Assembly: GCA_013339685.2 (NCBI GenBank)
Contig: CM023482.1
Span: 77,649,768-77,713,767, forward strand
From: Hyalomma asiaticum
Lineage: Eukaryota > Arthropoda > Arachnida > Ixodida > Ixodidae
DNA length: 64,000 nt
Direction of reading: 5' to 3'
Translations under genes and position numbers: made by a program
In this document: piece after piece, positions 60,302-64,000 of the stretch
Numbering within the stretch: the stretch's first letter is position 1
Layout: every line of letters begins with the position of its first letter
Notes under the pieces: generated by a model
The model's database searches: none
Seen by the model: only the letters and a program-made list of their open reading frames with translations
Told to the model about the DNA's origin: nothing

Positions 60302-60785
60302 AATGATTGATTGATTTCTGGGGTTTTACGTCCCCAAGCCAGCTCTGATTATGAGAGACACCGTAGTGGATGGTTCCGCACATTTCGACCACCTGGGGTT
60401 CTTTAACGTGCACTGACATCGCACAGTACACGGGCCTCAACATCTCGCCTTCGTGGAAATGCGCCTCGCCACGGTGGTCTAGTGGTTATGGCACTCGGCT
60501 GCTGATCCGAAGGTCGTAGGATCGAATCCCGGCCGCGGCGGCTGCATTTCGATCGAGGCGAAATGCTTAGGCACGTGTGCTGTGCGATGTCAGTGCACGT
60601 TAAACAACTCCAGGTGTTCGAAATTTCCGGAGACCTCCACTATGGCGTCTCATAATCACAGGTGGTTTTGGGACGTTAACCCCCACAAATTAATCAATCC
60701 ATGGAAATGCAGCCGCCGCGGACGGGATTCGATCCTCGGATCAGCAGCCGAGTACCATAGCCACTAAACCACCATGGTGGGGCGT
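60302..60785 (-). mobile_element. Ruka-like SINE, interrupted by another SINE
   Basis: The outer copy occupies 60302-60462 and resumes at 60702, ending at CTAAACCACCATGGTGGGG. It is the counterpart of the head-less copies in A and B1 but keeps its tRNA-like head. Confidence 0.88.
60463..60701 (+). mobile_element. Ruka-like SINE nested in a SINE, 9-bp TSD
   Basis: TGGAAATGC is at 60454-60462 and 60702-60710. The inner copy is full length, from GCCTCGCCACGGTGGTCTAG to the tail TTAATCAATCCA, and close to consensus. Confidence 0.93.
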
Positions 60786-61309
60786 TTCGTAGAAAATTGA
60801 TTAAAGCGACCCGAAGGGCAAAGAAGAAAGTGAGATAAACCCAGGGGCCTGAGGGGAATCGCAGGACAGTGACAGCGTAAGCTGAAAGAGCGACCTTCTT
60901 AGAGACCGTTGTAAACGCTTGGGGCTCTGGCCAAGTGATCGCGCCATCAGGTATATCGAAGAGCCAAGTCAGGTTGCTGTCGGGGCTGAGAAAGTCGCCT
61001 GCCGCGTGACGCATGGCACGCTACGCCAAACTGCTTCACGAGGCAGCGCTTCGTAATAATGATGACGGAAAGGTTGACGAAGATCGTTTCATAGTGATGA
61101 TGTTTATGTTGCCTCTGTAATGGGTGCTGAGCTACAAAACATGCACCCCTATGCCCTTTCAAATGATTCCTCGCACTCTTTGTGCGATCCACTTTCCTCG
61201 CCGCGTAGTGGCGTAAGACTATTATGTAACGTAACATTACATTTCTCAATGCGATTCCTCGGCAGGCTTTACACCTGTATAGGTCTTTTAGCGATTACTT
61301 TTAAACCAC

Positions 61310-61382
61310 AGGCGTAGTTCAGTGGTAGAATGCTCGACTGCCACGCAGAAGGGCGTGGGTTCGAATCCTCCTCGGTCCTGCA
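61310..61382 (+). mobile_element. tRNA-Gly-derived SINE head
   Basis: AGGCGTAGTTCAGTGGTAGA, CTCGACTGCCACGCAGAA and GGGTTCGAATCCTCCTCGG. Boxes A and B and the GCC anticodon position are intact. Mirror copy at 63443-63515. Confidence 0.8.
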
Positions 61383-61459
61383 CCACCTATATCTGTTTGG
61401 GTGTGTTTGTGCCTAAGCCGTAAAGAATAAAAGGCGTCGAGGGTAATCCGGGACCGAGG

Positions 61460-61462
<3 letters not shown>

Positions 61463-61493
<31 letters not shown>
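61463..61493. repeat. (TA)n microsatellite (left palindrome arm)
   Basis: About 15 TA units; the mirror run at 63283-63359 is more than twice as long. Confidence 0.95.
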
Positions 61494-61495
<2 letters not shown>

Positions 61496-61782
61496 CTTTC
61501 AACGTGGAAGTGGTGGTGATGTGTGTTGGCCGATCTTTCAAAGCTTGCTTTCCGTGACTTTTCGATCCTTAGTTAAGAAATATGCAATTACAAAGCTCGA
61601 AACTCCTCGTTCATGGCCCCTCATCTTCGCCTGCGCGAATTTGATCACCTGGATGCTTTAGTGCAGTTTGTTACAGCGTAAGCTGTTATGAGACCACAAC
61701 AAGGCCCGTCTTTGGCGCCGTAGTTGTCCGCCGCCGCCGCTGGTGTCCGTACCCGCTATCGCGCAATCTTTAGAAAAAATAA

Positions 61783-61853
61783 CCAGAACCGACGAGGATT
61801 CAAACTCACGTCCTCTGCCTGGCAGTCAAGCATTCTGCCACTGAGCTACGCCT
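61783..61853 (-). mobile_element. tRNA-Gly-derived SINE head
   Basis: Minus strand: GGCGTAGCTCAGTGGCAGAA, TTGACTGCCAGGCAGAGG and GAGTTTGAATCCTCGTCGG. The anticodon loop is kept but the B box has changed to GTTTGAATCC. Mirror copy at 62926-62996. Confidence 0.78.
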
Positions 61854-62177
61854 GTGCTTGCAAAATCTGCGCTGAAAGACCTAAACAGGTATGACGTCTG
61901 CCAAGTAATCAGATTAACAAATGTAATGTTACGTGGCAGAATAATAAAAAAAATTCACAGCATATCCACGAAGTGAATGATGATGATGGGGCGAAGCTCC
62001 GGAGGTACATCGGTAAACGTCATCGTCGAATTGCACGTGGCGGCCCCAATCGATCTTGATGTTTAGGTATTTGTAAAGTGGATTCGTCACGTGGCATGCG
62101 ACGTGCGCAGCTCCGACAACAACCTGGCTTGGCTCTTCGATATACCTGACGGCGCCTCCTCGTAAGGTATACGCACC

Positions 62178-62384
62178 GCTGCTGAAGAAGCGTATCGCGG
62201 AGCTACGCGCGCGGCTGCAGCAATGCAACGTCGGGCACAACAGACAGCTGTACAGAGAGAAGCCCAAACCGCATCTCGCTGTCGACGCCGGGCCGAGAGT
62301 TCGGTTCGTTATCGGGAAAACGACGCCAAGAGACTCTCTAAGATGTGCAGTTATACAGATTTGCACATTACAATACCGCACTAA
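62178..62384 (+). other. Arg/Ala-rich open frame in the repeat (left arm)
   Basis: 68 open codons rich in Arg, Ala and Gln: QRRAQQTAVQREAQTASRCR, RRRAESSVRYRENDAKRL. The composition suggests a basic helical segment. The same frame is open on the minus strand of the right arm (about 62368-62604) and is broken by a stop in the older copy at 47900-48080. Function unknown. It could be a remnant of a gene or element captured by the repeat. Confidence 0.35.
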
Positions 62385-62925
62385 CTACGTCATAATTATG
62401 CGGTATTGTAATGTGCAAATCTGTATAACTGCACATCTTAGAGAGTCTCTTGGCGTCGTTTTCCCGATAACGAACCGAACTCTCGGCCCGGCGTCGACAG
62501 CGAGATGCGGTTTGGGCTTCTCTCTGTACAGCTGTCTGTTGTGCCCGACGTTGCATTGCTGCAGCCGCGCGCGTAGCTCCGCGATACGCTTCTTCAGCAG
62601 CGGTGCGTATACCTTACGAGGAGGCGCCGTCAGGTATATCGAAGAGCCAAGCCAGGTTGTTGTCGGAGCTGCGCACGTCGCATGCCACGTGACGAATCCA
62701 CTTTACAAATACCTAAACATCAAGATCGATTGGGCCGCCACGTGCAATTCGACGATGACGTTTACCGATGTACCTCCGGAGCTTCGCCCCATCATCATCA
62801 TTCACTTCGTGGATATGCTGTGAATTTTTTTTATTATTCTGCCACGTAACATTACATTTGTTAATCTGATTACTTGGCAGACGTCATACCTGTTTAGGTC
62901 TTTCAGCGCAGATTTTGCAAGCACA

Positions 62926-62996
62926 GGCGTAGCTCAGTGGCAGAATGCTTGACTGCCAGGCAGAGGACGTGAGTTTGAATCCTCGTCGGTTCTGGT
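62926..62996 (+). mobile_element. tRNA-Gly-derived SINE head (uninterrupted site)
   Basis: GCAAGCACAGGCGTAGCTCA runs without a break into the tRNA-like head. This is the intact form of the junction at which the LINE at 48435-52600 is inserted. Confidence 0.8.
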
Positions 62997-63280
62997 TATT
63001 TTTTCTAAAGATTGCGCGATAGCGGGTACGGACACCAGCGGCGGCGGCGGACAACTACGGCGCCAAAACGGGTCTTGTTGTGATCTCATAACAGCTTACG
63101 CTGTAGCAAACTGCACTAAAGAATTCAAGTGATCACATTCGCGCCGGCGAAGATGAGGGGCCATGAACGAGGAGTTTCGAGCTTTGTAGCTGCATATTTC
63201 TTAACTAAGGATCGAAAAGTCACGGCAACAAGCTTTGAAAGATCGGCCCAACACATATCACCACCACTTCCACGTTGAAA

Positions 63281-63282
<2 letters not shown>

Positions 63283-63359
<77 letters not shown>
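63283..63359. repeat. (TA)n microsatellite (right palindrome arm)
   Basis: About 38 TA units, mirror of 61463-61493. Confidence 0.95.
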
Positions 63360-63361
<2 letters not shown>

Positions 63362-63442
63362 CGCCTCGGTCGCCGATTACCCTCGACGCCTTTTATTCTT
63401 TACGGCTTAGGCACAAACACACCCAAACAGATATAGGTGGTG

Positions 63443-63515
63443 CAGGACCGAGGAGGATTCGAACCCACGCCCTTCTACGTGGCAGTCGAGCACTCTACCA
63501 CTGAACTACGCCTGT
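63443..63515 (-). mobile_element. tRNA-Gly-derived SINE head
   Basis: Mirror of 61310-61382 with a few substitutions (GTAGAAGGGCGTGG in place of GCAGAAGGGCGTGG). Confidence 0.8.
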
Positions 63516-64000
63516 GGTTTAAAGGTCATCGCTAAAAGACCTATACAGGTATAAAGCTAGCCGAGGAATCGCATTGAGAAATGTAATGTTACGTTACAAA
63601 ATAGTCTTACGCCACTACGCTGCGAGGAAAGTGGATTGCACAAAGAGTGCGAGGAATCATTTGAAAGAACATAGGGGTGCATGTTTTGTAGCTCAGCACC
63701 CATTACAGAGGCAACATAAACATCATCACTATGAAACGATCTTCGTCAACCTTTCCGTCATCATTATTACGAAGCGCTGCCTCGTGAAGCAGTTTTGGCG
63801 TAGCGTGCCATGCGTCACGCGGCAGGCGACTTGCGCAGCTCCGACAGCAACCCGACTCGGCCCTTCGATATATGTGATGGGCTGATCACTTGGCCAGATC
63901 CCCAAGCGTTTACAATGGCCTCTAGGAAGGTCGCTCCTTCAGCTTACGCTGTCACTGTCCTGCGATTCCGCTCAGGCCCCTGGGTTTATCGCACTTTCTT

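Larger units (their letters stand above)
57728..60814 (-). repeat. Tandem partial copy of B1 (B2)
   Basis: Repeats about 53190-55200 in the same orientation, starting at GGAATG(G)..ATGC before CATCGGAAGGCTGT. It differs by a foreign segment at 58747-59527 and by a SINE nested within the SINE at 60302. Near 60814 (AAAGTGAGATAAAC) it leaves B1 homology and passes into the palindrome. Confidence 0.8.
60817..62380 (+). repeat. Palindrome, left arm
   Basis: Reverse complement of 62399-64000. Anchors moving outward are CAATACCGCA at 62371, TACCTCCGGAGCTTCGCCCC (right arm, 62770), the tRNA-Gly heads, (TA)n, and AAACCCAGGGGCCTGAG at about 60837 against the last 30 bases of the window. Inner parts are nearly identical; outer parts differ by scattered substitutions and by AT-run length. 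Confidence 0.9.
62399..64000 (-). repeat. Palindrome, right arm (runs off window)
   Basis: Mirror of the left arm across an 18-bp spacer (62381-62398). Homology is still in register at the last base, so the true arm may be longer. Confidence 0.9.

Overview
This looks like nuclear DNA from a hard tick, probably a metastriate species. The inference rests on about fifteen Ruka-like tRNA-derived SINEs, a glycine/tyrosine/histidine-rich secreted protein of the tick cuticle or cement type, abundant microsatellites, and non-LTR retrotransposon debris. There are no bacterial-style operons, no CRISPR array and no rRNA. Only one convincing host gene was found, a two-exon glycine-rich protein gene on the minus strand (9113-10083) with a TATA box, an initiator and a three-codon first coding exon. 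Most other long reading frames come from mobile elements, microsatellites or chance.

Layout of 1-40 kb: mostly non-coding. It holds a short LTR-type element with a duplicated gag-like reading frame (1459-2929), scattered SINEs, a terminal-inverted-repeat element between TTAA duplications (18084-19895), a decayed RTE-type LINE (about 25460-26530), fold-back hairpins (33689-34922 and 39325-39484), and a TTAA element (38577-39580) that landed in the TTAA of a SINE.

Layout of 40-64 kb: a stacked set of duplications. Arm A (about 40977-46030) is inverted as arm B1 (about 52905-57722). The start of B1 is then repeated head-to-tail as B2 (about 57728-60814). The A/B1 spacer is a repeat carrying a tRNA-Gly-derived SINE head, into which two LINEs inserted. 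One is a 5'-truncated RNase-H LINE with a (TC)n tail (46690-47590). The other is a Tx1/L1-like LINE (48435-52600) that entered at the 5' edge of the tRNA-Gly-like sequence. The uninterrupted form of the repeat is found in a palindrome of more than 3.1 kb (about 60817-64000, centre near 62390) that runs off the window edge.

The points most worth following up are the LINE insertion at the tRNA-like site, the nested inverted duplications whose arms act as each other's empty sites, hairpins resembling hammerhead ribozyme cores, and three different TTAA-flanked element families whose ends all start AGGGAC. All coordinates and similarities were read by eye, so boundaries of decayed elements are approximate.
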